From NCBI GenBank assembly GCA_019410665.1, contig DXSD01000092.1, forward strand, positions 1 through 7,558: a DNA stretch of 7,558 bases, read 5' to 3'. This DNA is from Fusobacterium sp. (GTDB lineage Bacteria > Fusobacteriota > Fusobacteriia > Fusobacteriales > Fusobacteriaceae). Position numbers and translations under genes: made by a program. This document shows positions 1 through 6,262 of this stretch, one piece after another. The notes below the pieces were generated by a model, which had not been told where the DNA came from, searched no databases, and saw only the letters and a list, made by a program, of their open reading frames with translations. Positions within the stretch are counted from its first letter, which is position 1; the number at the start of each line of letters is the position of its first letter.

Positions 1-69
1 TTTTATCCAATTTTAGGATTTGGAAATTATAGTTTTATTGAAGAAGATGAAGCAGAGATAATAGATTAA
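1..69 (+). CDS. C-terminal end of an unrecognised protein (partial)
   Basis: Reading frame 1 is open from the window edge to a TAA at 67-69 and encodes 22 residues, beginning FYPILGFGNYSF and ending in an acidic tail (EEDEAEIID). The 5' part lies outside the window, so no domain can be named. An acidic, charged C-terminus directly before a stop and a stem-loop is consistent with a genuine gene end, and it is convergent with the lysine operon. I do not recognise the family; it could also be a chance open frame, given the short length. Confidence 0.5.
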   Translation, partial: FYPILGFGNYSFIEEDEAEIID

Positions 70-77
70 AATTTATT

Positions 78-144
78 AAGGAAAAAAATTTACTGTAATG
101 AGTATTGCGTAAGCACTAGCGATTGGAAGTAAACTTTTTTCCTT
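78..144. repeat. Long imperfect inverted repeat between convergent genes, candidate bidirectional terminator
   Basis: The arms 78-94 and 128-144 pair over 16 of 17 positions, with one A/C mismatch (88 against 134), around a 33-nt loop. The stem carries runs of A on one side and T on the other, so either strand's transcript ends the stem in a U-rich stretch. The plus strand continues into TTTT and AT-rich sequence at 143-150. It lies between a gene ending at 69 and patA, which ends at 175 on the opposite strand, so stopping both transcripts is a sensible role. The loop is more mixed in base composition than its surroundings and contains TGC-GTAA-GCA at 106-115, a small GNRA-type hairpin. The long loop is unlike a standard terminator, so a dispersed structured repeat is an alternative. 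Confidence 0.5.
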
Positions 145-174
145 TTATATTATTAAGTGATTTTATTTTGTAGT

Positions 175-1305
175 TTAATTTAAAAAATTTTTTAATCTAT
201 TAATAGCTTTTTCTAAAGTAGGAATATCCACAGTAAGAGCAAATCTTACATACCCCTCTACTCCAAAAGATATTCCTGGAACAGCAGCTACTTTAGTTTT
301 TCTTAAAAGATCAAGAGAAAAATCTAAAGAGTTTAGATTTGAAAGATTAGAATAATCAGCAAATATATAAAATGCTCCTTTAGGTTTAACAACTTTAAAT
401 CCTAATTTTTCCAATTTAGTAGAAAAATACTCTCCTCTTTTTTTATACTCTTCAACTAACTTGTTTCTATTTTCAAACTTTGTAAGAGCTATCTCTGCTC
501 CCTTAAGTGATAGGGACATAGATGAACTAACTGTATAAAAACTTGTATTTAGAAAAAATCTTCTATATTTACTAGGGCATATAGTGTAGCCAATTCTCCA
601 ACCTGTCATAGAGTGTGATTTAGAAAAACCATTTATGATAATTACTTTATCTTTTATATTTTTAAATTCAGCAAAAGAGTGATATTCATAAAAAGCTAAA
701 GTACTATAAATTTCATCAGAAATTAAGAAAATATCATTTTCTTCAACAAATTCTACTATCTCTTTCATCTCTTCATACCCCATTACATTTCCAGTAGGAT
801 TACAAGGATTACTTAAAAGTATAGCTTTTGTTTTAGGTGTTTTATATTTTTCTAATAACTCTTTAGATAATTTAAAATTATTATTAGTTACATCTATAAA
901 TATAGGATTTGCATAACAAAGTTTTATCATAGGAGGATATCCAGGATAATATGGAGCAGTCATTAAAACTTCATCTTCTGGATTTAATATAGTTCTAAGT
1001 GCAGAGGAAAGAGCTTCTGAAGCCCCAATATTTGTAATGATATTTTCCTCTGTATAATCTCCACCATAGATTTTATTGTAGTGTGTAGCTATAAGTTTTC
1101 CAATTGCTCCCCCACCTCCAGAGAGAGCATATTTTAATTGATGATTTTTTCCATATTCCATAGCCTCTTCTACTAAACCTTTAGGTGTTGGAATATCAGG
1201 TTCCCCAATAGTTAAATCTATAACATCTTTATATTTAGCTGCTTCATCTTTTAAAGCACGAATTAAGGAGTATTGTAAGTTTTCAACTTCTCTATTTAAT
1301 CTCAT
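175..1305 (-). CDS. patA: Pyridoxal-phosphate aminotransferase, probable N-acetyl-LL-diaminopimelate aminotransferase
   Basis: This is a 376-residue fold-type I (class I/II) aminotransferase. Visible motifs are GASEA at 94-98 (phosphate binding region), NPCNPTG at 166-172, SDEIY at 196-200, the PLP lysine K229 in GFSKSHSMTGWR, and R354 in YVRFA, the expected contact for the substrate carboxylate. All key residues are present and the length is normal. It would transfer an amino group from glutamate to N-acetyl-2-amino-6-oxopimelate, giving N-acetyl-LL-DAP in the cytoplasm. Sequence alone only gives the family; the specific substrate is inferred from its place as the last gene of the lysC-asd-dapA-dapB-dapH run, 16 nt after dapH. 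The start is supported by AAGGAGG at 1314-1320, eight bases upstream of the ATG. An aspartate or other amino-acid aminotransferase is the alternative. Confidence 0.85.
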   Translation of the reverse strand: MRLNREVENLQYSLIRALKDEAAKYKDVIDLTIGEPDIPTPKGLVEEAMEYGKNHQLKYALSGGGGAIGKLIATHYNKIYGGDYTEENIITNIGASEALSSALRTILNPEDEVLMTAPYYPGYPPMIKLCYANPIFIDVTNNNFKLSKELLEKYKTPKTKAILLSNPCNPTGNVMGYEEMKEIVEFVEENDIFLISDEIYSTLAFYEYHSFAEFKNIKDKVIIINGFSKSHSMTGWRIGYTICPSKYRRFFLNTSFYTVSSSMSLSLKGAEIALTKFENRNKLVEEYKKRGEYFSTKLEKLGFKVVKPKGAFYIFADYSNLSNLNSLDFSLDLLRKTKVAAVPGISFGVEGYVRFALTVDIPTLEKAINRLKNFLN

Positions 1306-1321
1306 TTTAGTAGCCTCCTTT

Positions 1322-2026
1322 TTATTTTCTCAAGTCATCTACCAATTGAGTTTTACTTAAAGTTTTTTCATCAACATTTTTTATTATTTTAGCAGGATTT
1401 CCAGTAACTACAGCTCCAGCAGGAACATCTTCAATAACTACAGCTCCAGCTCCAACTACAGCTCCAGCTCCAATTCTAACTCCTTCAATAACCACAGCAT
1501 TTGCTCCTATCAATACTCCATCTTCAACAATAACAGGAGTAGCTGAAGGAGGTTCAATTACCCCAGCTAAAACAGCCCCAGCTCCAATATGACAATTTTT
1601 TCCAACAGTAGCTCTTCCTCCAAGAACAGCTCCCATATCTATCATAGTGTTATCCCCAATAATAGCTCCAATATTTATTACAGCTCCCATCATAATAACA
1701 GCATTATTACCAATAGTTACCTTATCTCTAATAATAGCTCCTGGTTCAATTCTAGCATTGATATTCCTTAAATCTAAAGTTGGTACTCCAGAGTTTCTTC
1801 TATCATTTTCTAAATAATAATCTGTTATCCTTTCTTTATATTCAGATAATATCCTTTCAATTTCACAGTTATCTCCAATAATAATGTATGATCCTTCCCC
1901 TTTAAAAACTTTGGCTGAAGTTTCTAGTCCTGTTAAGTCTCCATTTATATAGGCTTTTACAGGTGTTTTTTTAGTTGAATTTTTTATATAGCTTATTAAT
2001 TCCTCTGCATAATTTATGTTGCTCAT
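1322..2026 (-). CDS. dapH: 2,3,4,5-tetrahydropyridine-2,6-dicarboxylate N-acetyltransferase
   Basis: This 234-residue protein has an N-terminal domain of about 85 residues followed by a left-handed beta-helix at about 88-210, built from hexapeptide repeats (for example NNAVIMMGAVINIGA, VGKNCHIGAGAVLAG and IGAGAVVGAGAVVIED). It would acetylate tetrahydrodipicolinate with acetyl-CoA, committing the pathway to N-acetylated intermediates. The domain plan and length match the Bacillus DapH type (also annotated dapD, acetyl form) rather than the longer succinyl-transferring DapD. The IEPPSATPVIVEDGV segment at 157-171 is typical of the acetyltransferase group as I remember it. The start has an AGGAG site that lies inside the last codons of dapB; the dapB stop and this ATG are separated by two bases, so the two are probably translationally coupled. 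The hexapeptide repeat also shows in the DNA as recurring GCTCCAGC-like units. Confidence 0.95.
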   Translation of the reverse strand: MSNINYAEELISYIKNSTKKTPVKAYINGDLTGLETSAKVFKGEGSYIIIGDNCEIERILSEYKERITDYYLENDRRNSGVPTLDLRNINARIEPGAIIRDKVTIGNNAVIMMGAVINIGAIIGDNTMIDMGAVLGGRATVGKNCHIGAGAVLAGVIEPPSATPVIVEDGVLIGANAVVIEGVRIGAGAVVGAGAVVIEDVPAGAVVTGNPAKIIKNVDEKTLSKTQLVDDLRK

Positions 2027-2028
2027 AG

Positions 2029-2736
2029 TTACTCTCCTTGATTATTAAAAATATCTTTCATTGAATATAGTTTAGGTTCTTTTCCTATTAAGAATTTAGC
2101 CCCTTGAATAGCTCCCTCAGCAAATATTTTTTTAGAAAGAGCAGTATGTTTAAGTTCTATTATCTCATCATTTCCACAAAATGAGATTGAGTGTTCTCCT
2201 ACAATAGTTCCACCTCTTAAAGAGTGAACTCCTATTTCATTTTTTTCTCTTTTCTCCATTCCAATTCTGCCGTATTTTTCTATAATTTTTTCAGATATAT
2301 TTTTTTCCATTGTTTCTAAAAGAGTTTTAGCAGTTCCACTAGGAGAATCTAGTTTTTTATTGTGATGTTTTTCTATCAGTTCTATATCATAGTTTCCATA
2401 TAGTATTGGAGTAATTTTTTCTAAAATATCTTGAAGTAAATTTATACCTAAAGACATGTTTGAAGATAGGAGAATAGGGATTTTTCTACTAGCCTCTTCT
2501 ATCTTAGTTAATATCTCTTGAGAATACCCAGTTGTAGCTATAACAAGAGGGATATTTTTAGAAGTAGCAAATTTAAGTAAATTTTCTATTCTTGAATAGT
2601 GAGAAAAATCAATAATAACATCTCCAACTTCATCTGATAATTCATCAGCAAATCCAGTTACAATAAGATTTTGATTTTTGCAACACTCCTGCAAAATTTT
2701 TCCCATTGTTCCAGTTCCATGTATTATTACTTCCAT
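2029..2736 (-). CDS. dapB: 4-hydroxy-tetrahydrodipicolinate reductase
   Basis: This is a 235-residue DapB, a compact version compared with about 270 residues in E. coli. The N-terminal Rossmann domain has GTGTMG at 7-12 for NAD(P)H and an ATTG segment at 67-70. The catalytic and substrate region is EKHHNKKLDSPSGTAK at 122-137, with H124, H125, K128 and the SGTA carboxylate-binding loop. RGG (174-176) and GEH (180-182) follow as in the family. It reduces 4-hydroxy-tetrahydrodipicolinate to tetrahydrodipicolinate. Its ATG lies inside the end of dapA: the frames overlap by 10 nt, and the likely ribosome site (AGGTGG) is within dapA coding sequence, so coupled translation is expected. The loss relative to the E. 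coli enzyme appears spread through loops, not a truncation of active-site parts. Confidence 0.97.
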   Translation of the reverse strand: MEVIIHGTGTMGKILQECCKNQNLIVTGFADELSDEVGDVIIDFSHYSRIENLLKFATSKNIPLVIATTGYSQEILTKIEEASRKIPILLSSNMSLGINLLQDILEKITPILYGNYDIELIEKHHNKKLDSPSGTAKTLLETMEKNISEKIIEKYGRIGMEKREKNEIGVHSLRGGTIVGEHSISFCGNDEIIELKHTALSKKIFAEGAIQGAKFLIGKEPKLYSMKDIFNNQGE

Positions 2737-3614
2737 GCTTCCACCTCATAGTTTTGAATAGTTTGATAAAGTTTTTCTCTATTTTCCTCCATCATCTCCC
2801 CTAATGGAAGTCTACATTTTCCAACCTCATAACCTAAATAATTCATAGCTTCTTTAATAGGAACAGGATTTACCTCAATAAATAGAGAGTCTACAAGGCT
2901 ATTATATTCAAGTTGTAAAGTTCTAGCTCTTTCAATATCCCACTCTAAAAACTCCATACACATATTATGAACTATTTTAGGTATGATATTAGCTGAAACT
3001 GAGATAACTCCAATAGCTCCTAAGGACATTAAAGGGATAGTCATATCATCATTTCCAGAGTATATATCTAGTTCTGGAACTTCTCTAGCTATCTCTCCAG
3101 CATAAGAGATATTTCCACTAGCCTCTTTAATAGCTACAATATTATCTATTTGAGATAATCTTTTTAATAGATTAATAGAAAGATTTACTCCAGTTCTTGA
3201 AGGAACTGTGTAAAGAATAATAGGGCAACTAACAGCTTCAGCTATCAATCTGTAATGTTCATATATTCCATTTTCATTTCCTTTATTATAGTAAGGAGTT
3301 ACAACTAAAAGTCCATCTACTCCTAATTCATCAGCCTTTTTACTCATTTCAATAGCATGTTTAGTATTATTAGAACCTGTTCCAGCTATAACAGGAACTC
3401 TCTTATTAACTCTATCAACAGTAAATTTTATAATCTCTATTTTTTCCTCATCAGTTAAAGTAGCACTCTCTCCAGTTGTCCCATTTATAATTATAGCATC
3501 AGTAGAATTTTTTAAATGATAATCTAAAAGTTTACCAAGTTTTTCAAAATCTACCCTATCATCATTTGTAAATGGAGTGATAAGAGCCACTCCAGAACCT
3601 CTAAATATACTCAT
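2727..3614 (-). CDS. dapA: 4-hydroxy-tetrahydrodipicolinate synthase
   Basis: This 295-residue TIM-barrel enzyme condenses pyruvate with aspartate semialdehyde, the branch point into DAP. The Schiff-base lysine is K163 (VAIKEASG), with the proton relay T46-T47 (NGTTGES), Y135 (ILYTVPSRTG) and Y109 (TPYYNK). R140 is the expected substrate carboxylate contact. Length and order match the DapA family rather than sialate lyase or other aldolase relatives, and the operon context agrees. The positions that in E. coli are His53 and His56, part of the lysine inhibitory site, are D55 and K58 here; this resembles lysine-insensitive enzymes of Gram-positive bacteria. The start is supported by AGGAGAGG at about 3623-3630, overlapping the asd stop codon; the asd-dapA gap is 14 nt. 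Confidence 0.98.
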   Translation of the reverse strand: MSIFRGSGVALITPFTNDDRVDFEKLGKLLDYHLKNSTDAIIINGTTGESATLTDEEKIEIIKFTVDRVNKRVPVIAGTGSNNTKHAIEMSKKADELGVDGLLVVTPYYNKGNENGIYEHYRLIAEAVSCPIILYTVPSRTGVNLSINLLKRLSQIDNIVAIKEASGNISYAGEIAREVPELDIYSGNDDMTIPLMSLGAIGVISVSANIIPKIVHNMCMEFLEWDIERARTLQLEYNSLVDSLFIEVNPVPIKEAMNYLGYEVGKCRLPLGEMMEENREKLYQTIQNYEVEAWK

Positions 3615-3628
3615 ATTAATTTCCTCTC

Positions 3629-4615
3629 CTAAAATTTATTTTTAAATAATTCAGCTATTTGAACAGCATTAGTAGCTGCTCCTTTTCTAATATTATCAGC
3701 AACTGTCCAAAGATTTACCCCATATTTTACACTGTTATCTCTTCTAACTCTTCCTACAAAAACCTCATCTTTTCCTGTTGCTTCACTAGCTAATGGATAT
3801 ATATTTCTTTCAACATCATCTAAAAGAATAATTCCATTAGTTTCAGCTAACTCTTTTTTCAATATATCTATATCAAAATCTTTTTCTAATTCTACATTTA
3901 TAGAAACAGAGTGAGAGTTTATAACAGGAACTCTTACACAAGTAGCAGTTACAGGAAGATCAGGAAGTCCTAAAATTTTTCTTGTTTCATCTACCATTTT
4001 CTTCTCCTCTTTAGTATAACCGTCTTCTAAGAAAATGTCTATATGTGGAAGACAATTATTAACAATTGGGTGAGGATAAGTTTTAGGGGGATTACCTTTA
4101 AGTCCCTCTTCTAAATCTATAACTCCTTTATATCCAGTTCCAGATACAGCTTGATAGGTACTGTATACAACTCTTTTAATTCCATATTTTTCAGCTAATA
4201 ATTTAAGTGGTGCCATACATTGAATTGTTGAACAATTTGGATTAGCTATTATACCTTTGTGATTAAATGCTTCCTCTGGATTAACTTCTGGCACTACTAA
4301 AGGGACATCTTCATTCATTCTCCAAGCAGAGGAGTTATCTATTACTAGGACCCCCTCTTTAGCAGCTATAGGAGCATATTTTAAACTTGTTCCCCCTCCA
4401 GCTGAAAATAGAGCTATATCTATCTTCCTATCTTTAAAGCTATTTTCATTTAACTCTTCAACTATATAATCTTTTCCTCTAAAATTAATTTTTTTACCAG
4501 CACTTCTACTACTAGCAAAAAGAAATAACTCACTAATTCCTAAATATCTCTCTTCTAAAACTTTTAAAAATGTACTTCCAACTAAACCTGTTGCTCCAAC
4601 TATTGCTACTTTCAT
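3629..4615 (-). CDS. asd: Aspartate-semialdehyde dehydrogenase
   Basis: This 328-residue enzyme reduces aspartyl phosphate to aspartate semialdehyde with NADPH. The nucleotide-binding loop is GATGLVG at 7-13. The catalytic cysteine is C128 in NPNCSTIQ, with Q155 in STYQAVSGTG, R228 in CVRVP and H235 in NSHS as substrate-binding and acid/base residues. The length fits the shorter, Gram-positive-like Asd form. The product feeds DapA in this operon; in many bacteria it also feeds threonine and methionine synthesis, whose genes are not seen here. It starts 11 nt after the lysC stop, with a purine-rich AGGGGGAA site overlapping that stop codon, so it depends on the same riboswitch-controlled transcript. 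Confidence 0.98.
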   Translation of the reverse strand: MKVAIVGATGLVGSTFLKVLEERYLGISELFLFASSRSAGKKINFRGKDYIVEELNENSFKDRKIDIALFSAGGGTSLKYAPIAAKEGVLVIDNSSAWRMNEDVPLVVPEVNPEEAFNHKGIIANPNCSTIQCMAPLKLLAEKYGIKRVVYSTYQAVSGTGYKGVIDLEEGLKGNPPKTYPHPIVNNCLPHIDIFLEDGYTKEEKKMVDETRKILGLPDLPVTATCVRVPVINSHSVSINVELEKDFDIDILKKELAETNGIILLDDVERNIYPLASEATGKDEVFVGRVRRDNSVKYGVNLWTVADNIRKGAATNAVQIAELFKNKF

Positions 4616-4626
4616 ACTCTTTCCCC

Positions 4627-5829
4627 CTATAATGAAAATTCCTGTGCTACAGCTTCTACAGCTCTTTGAATATTTTCTCTATCAATACTACAAGATATAC
4701 TGATTTCTGAAGTTGTCACTTGATAAAAATTGACATCATTATTACTTAATGAAGAGAAAAATTTTCCAGCTATACCAGAGTTATTAATCATTCCAACTCC
4801 AACAATAGATAACATTCCTAAATTTTCTCCTAATTCTATATTAGATTCTGGGAACTCTCTTTTTACTTTTTCAATTACTTGTTCTAAAAGATACTTCTCA
4901 CTAGCTTGACAACTGAAAGAGATTTCAACTCTCATATATCTATTTAAATTTTGTGTTATCATATTTATATTTAATCCACAACTATCTATTGTAGAGAAAA
5001 TTTTTGCTATATTTTGTGATGAAAAAGGGACATTAGAAATAGTTGTCATAATTATCTCCTTTGTAACACTTATTCCAGTAACTAATTTTTCCTCTAATGC
5101 TATATTTTTTTCCATTATATATGTTCCTCCTGTTTCACTTAAGCTTCTTCCTACAAAAATTGGTATATTAAATTTTTTTCCTAACTCTACTGCTCTTGTT
5201 TCCATAACTCCTGCTCCTAAATTTGCCATCTCCATCATCTCTTCATAGGAGATTTTTTCTAAAAATTTAGCCTTTGAATATAGTCTTGGGTCAACACTAT
5301 ATATTCCATCAACATCTGTATATATCCTACATTCACATTTAAGAGCTACAGCTAGAGCCACAGCACTTGTATCTGATCCACCTCTTCCTAAGGTAGTGAT
5401 ATCTCCATTTTCATTTACTCCTTGAAATCCTGCAACTATAACAACATTTCCATCTTTTAAATGTTCTTCAATTTTATTTGCAGATATACTTTCAATCTTA
5501 TTTTTTGTATGCACTCCAGATGTTTTTATATCAGCTTGAAATCCAGTAAGTGAGATTGCCTTTTGCCCCTTAGAATTAAGAGCAATTGATAAAAGAGCCA
5601 CAGTTTGCTGCTCTCCAGTTGCCATTAGAGAATCCAGTTCCCTTTGATTAGGATTAGCAGTTATCTCCTTAGCAAGTCCAATTAATTTATCAGTTGTTTT
5701 TCCCATAGCTGAAGCTACTACTACAATCTCATCATAGGTATTTTTTAGCTTGATAATATAATCAGCTATATTTTGGATTTTTTCAATAGTGGCTACACTT
5801 GAACCACCATATTTTAGTACTACTCTCAT
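4627..5829 (-). CDS. lysC: Aspartate kinase, monofunctional, with two ACT domains
   Basis: This enzyme phosphorylates aspartate, the first step of the pathway. Residue numbers are for the 400-residue form. The kinase domain (1 to about 240) has KYGGSS at 6-11, MATGEQQ around 69-75, TLGRGGSDTS at 146-155 and the DGIYSVDPR segment at 174-182. Two C-terminal ACT domains follow (about 259-330 and 338-400), which usually bind the feedback amino acid; lysine is likely given the context. I chose the ATG at 5829 over the in-frame ATG at 5844 because AGAGGGG (5835-5841) sits five bases upstream of it, while nothing like a ribosome site precedes 5844. The longer form would add MRGEN. The gene is first in the operon, directly after the riboswitch terminator, and has no homoserine dehydrogenase fusion. 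A possible internal start at 5115 is listed separately. Confidence 0.97.
   Translation of the reverse strand: MRVVLKYGGSSVATIEKIQNIADYIIKLKNTYDEIVVVASAMGKTTDKLIGLAKEITANPNQRELDSLMATGEQQTVALLSIALNSKGQKAISLTGFQADIKTSGVHTKNKIESISANKIEEHLKDGNVVIVAGFQGVNENGDITTLGRGGSDTSAVALAVALKCECRIYTDVDGIYSVDPRLYSKAKFLEKISYEEMMEMANLGAGVMETRAVELGKKFNIPIFVGRSLSETGGTYIMEKNIALEEKLVTGISVTKEIIMTTISNVPFSSQNIAKIFSTIDSCGLNINMITQNLNRYMRVEISFSCQASEKYLLEQVIEKVKREFPESNIELGENLGMLSIVGVGMINNSGIAGKFFSSLSNNDVNFYQVTTSEISISCSIDRENIQRAVEAVAQEFSL
5113..5132 (-). promoter_or_regulatory. Possible internal translation start within lysC (ACT-only subunit)
   Basis: On the minus strand AGGAGG (5126-5131) is followed, ten bases later, by an in-frame ATG at 5115, which is Met239 of the 400-residue form. 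Translation from here would give a 162-residue protein made of both ACT domains. Bacillus subtilis lysC is known to make a comparable small beta subunit of about 160 residues from an internal in-frame start, giving an alpha2beta2 enzyme. The match in position and size is good, but the AGGAGG also encodes two conserved-looking glycines, so it could be accidental. Confidence 0.45.
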
Positions 5830-5834
5830 ATTTT

Positions 5835-5841
5835 CCCCTCT
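5835..5841 (-). promoter_or_regulatory. Ribosome binding site of lysC that decides its start
   Basis: AGAGGGG lies five bases upstream of the ATG at 5829 and just after the terminator U-tract. It overlaps the upstream in-frame ATG at 5844 as codons 2-4 of the longer reading, which makes that start unlikely. It lies outside the terminator hairpin, so the riboswitch is expected to act on transcription and not by hiding this site. Confidence 0.65.
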
Positions 5842-5860
5842 CATTGTAAAAAATTTTAGT

Positions 5861-5888
5861 AAAAAAAAACAGCAGAGGGCTTCTGCTG
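5861..5888 (-). terminator. Intrinsic terminator of the lysine riboswitch
   Basis: On the minus strand CAGCAGA (5882-5888) and TCTGCTG (5870-5876) form a perfect 7-bp stem around a 5-nt loop, followed by nine consecutive T (5861-5869). It stands between the lysine aptamer and the lysC ribosome site. With lysine bound this hairpin should form and stop transcription before lysC. Its 5' arm can instead pair with the 3' strand of aptamer helix P1. Confidence 0.93.
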
Positions 5889-5947
5889 GTACACGTCAAA
5901 AAATAAGTACATAAAAATAATGTAAAAATTTCTTTAGTTCCACAGAA
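5881..5947 (-). promoter_or_regulatory. Predicted antiterminator of the lysine riboswitch
   Basis: UUCUGUGG (5940-5947, containing the 3' strand of P1) can pair with CCAGCAGAA (5881-5889, containing the 5' arm of the terminator) over 8 bp with one bulged G. This pairing excludes both P1 and the terminator stem, so it is the expected ON state without lysine. The 50 nt between the partners are AU-rich and contain a weak 5-bp hairpin (TACAT/ATGTA, 5908-5924). Confidence 0.75.
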
Positions 5948-6112
5948 AGCACAACATTGAAAAACTTCAATGACAGTTATGTAGATCTTATCTACATACC
6001 CAGCAAAAATCCCTTTCCAAAGGATTTAAACTTCGGCAATTTTACCTTTCAAATTTAATCATAGCTTGGATAGCTCATAAATTCTACTCTTATCAATTGC
6101 GCCTCAATCTGT
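5942..6112 (-). promoter_or_regulatory. Lysine riboswitch (L box) aptamer
   Basis: Read on the minus strand, the leader has the conserved L-box parts in order: GAGGCGC (6099-6105), AAGAGTA (6085-6091), GCCGAAG (6031-6037), GCTGGGTATG (5995-6004), and a 3' segment GTGCTTTCTGTGG. Helices visible are P1 (ACAGA 6108-6112 with TCTGT 5942-5946), a P2 arm around 6045-6085, P3 (AAATCC/GGATTT, 6007-6027), a perfect 9-bp P4 with a 3-nt loop (5978-5998), and P5 (CATTGAA/TTCAATG, 5955-5972). The span of about 171 nt is normal for the class. It lies upstream of lysC and a terminator, so free lysine should repress the six-gene DAP operon. Exact ends of P1 are by eye. Confidence 0.95.
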
Positions 6113-6120
6113 TTTATTGA

Positions 6121-6142
6121 TTTGAAGTTATTCTACTTCAAA
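6121..6142. repeat. Perfect inverted repeat just upstream of the riboswitch aptamer
   Basis: TTTGAAGT (6121-6128) and ACTTCAAA (6135-6142) form an 8-bp stem around a 6-nt loop. If transcription of the lysine operon starts upstream, this would be a 5' leader hairpin before P1, perhaps protecting the mRNA or insulating the aptamer fold. No T-run follows on either strand, so it does not look like a terminator. Confidence 0.5.
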
Positions 6143-6172
6143 ATTTGAAAAAATAAAAATATAAAAAATAAA

Positions 6173-6202
6173 TGTATAAAATTAAAAAAGTATATTTTAC
6201 AA
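6173..6202 (-). promoter_or_regulatory. Candidate promoter of the lysC-patA operon
   Basis: On the minus strand TTGTAA (6197-6202) resembles a -35 element, and TATACA (6173-6178) lies 18 nt downstream as a -10 element (TTATAC at 17 nt is the alternative). Each matches the vegetative consensus at about four of six positions. The location, 20-30 nt before the leader hairpin and aptamer, is right. The surrounding sequence is so AT-rich that chance matches are easy, so this is tentative. Confidence 0.35.
6175..6180 (+). promoter_or_regulatory. Possible -10 element for the deacetylase gene
   Basis: TATAAA, five of six to consensus and preceded by TG, lies 83 nt before the ATG of the plus-strand gene. 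A second candidate is TATATT at 6191-6196. No convincing -35 is seen at the right distance. It overlaps the minus-strand candidate promoter, so divergent transcription from a shared AT-rich block is likely, but the exact site is uncertain. Confidence 0.2.
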
Positions 6203-6224
6203 TTTTTTTCCTAAGGAATAAAAT
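6202..6224. repeat. Short palindrome in the leader of the deacetylase gene
   Basis: TTCCT-A-AGGAA (6208-6218) is a perfect odd palindrome. Including flanks, 10 of 11 pairs match across 6202-6224 (one T/T mismatch at 6207/6219). It lies between the AT-rich promoter block and the ribosome site of the plus-strand gene, where an operator or 5' hairpin could be. No known regulator site is recognised. Confidence 0.3.
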
Positions 6225-6262
6225 AGTTCAAAATGAGAATTTTAAGGGAATGAGGAGGAGTT

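Noticed and set aside
1380..1700. Apparent tandem DNA repeat (GCTCCAGC-like units)
   Set aside because: It is explained by the Gly-Ala-rich hexapeptide repeats of the DapH beta-helix and is not a separate repeat element or CRISPR array.
1589..1771. 60-codon plus-strand open frame rich in Ser and Asn
   Set aside because: It is antisense to the hexapeptide-repeat part of dapH; its low-complexity sequence mirrors that repeat and no ribosome site precedes it.
5830..5844. lysC start at the upstream in-frame ATG (5844)
   Set aside because: The best ribosome site lies inside this extension and serves the ATG at 5829; no such site precedes 5844.
5908..5924. TACAT/ATGTA hairpin followed by a T-rich stretch, as a second terminator
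   Set aside because: The stem is only 5 bp of AT-rich pairs, far weaker than the adjacent 5861-5888 terminator; it is more likely linker in the expression platform.
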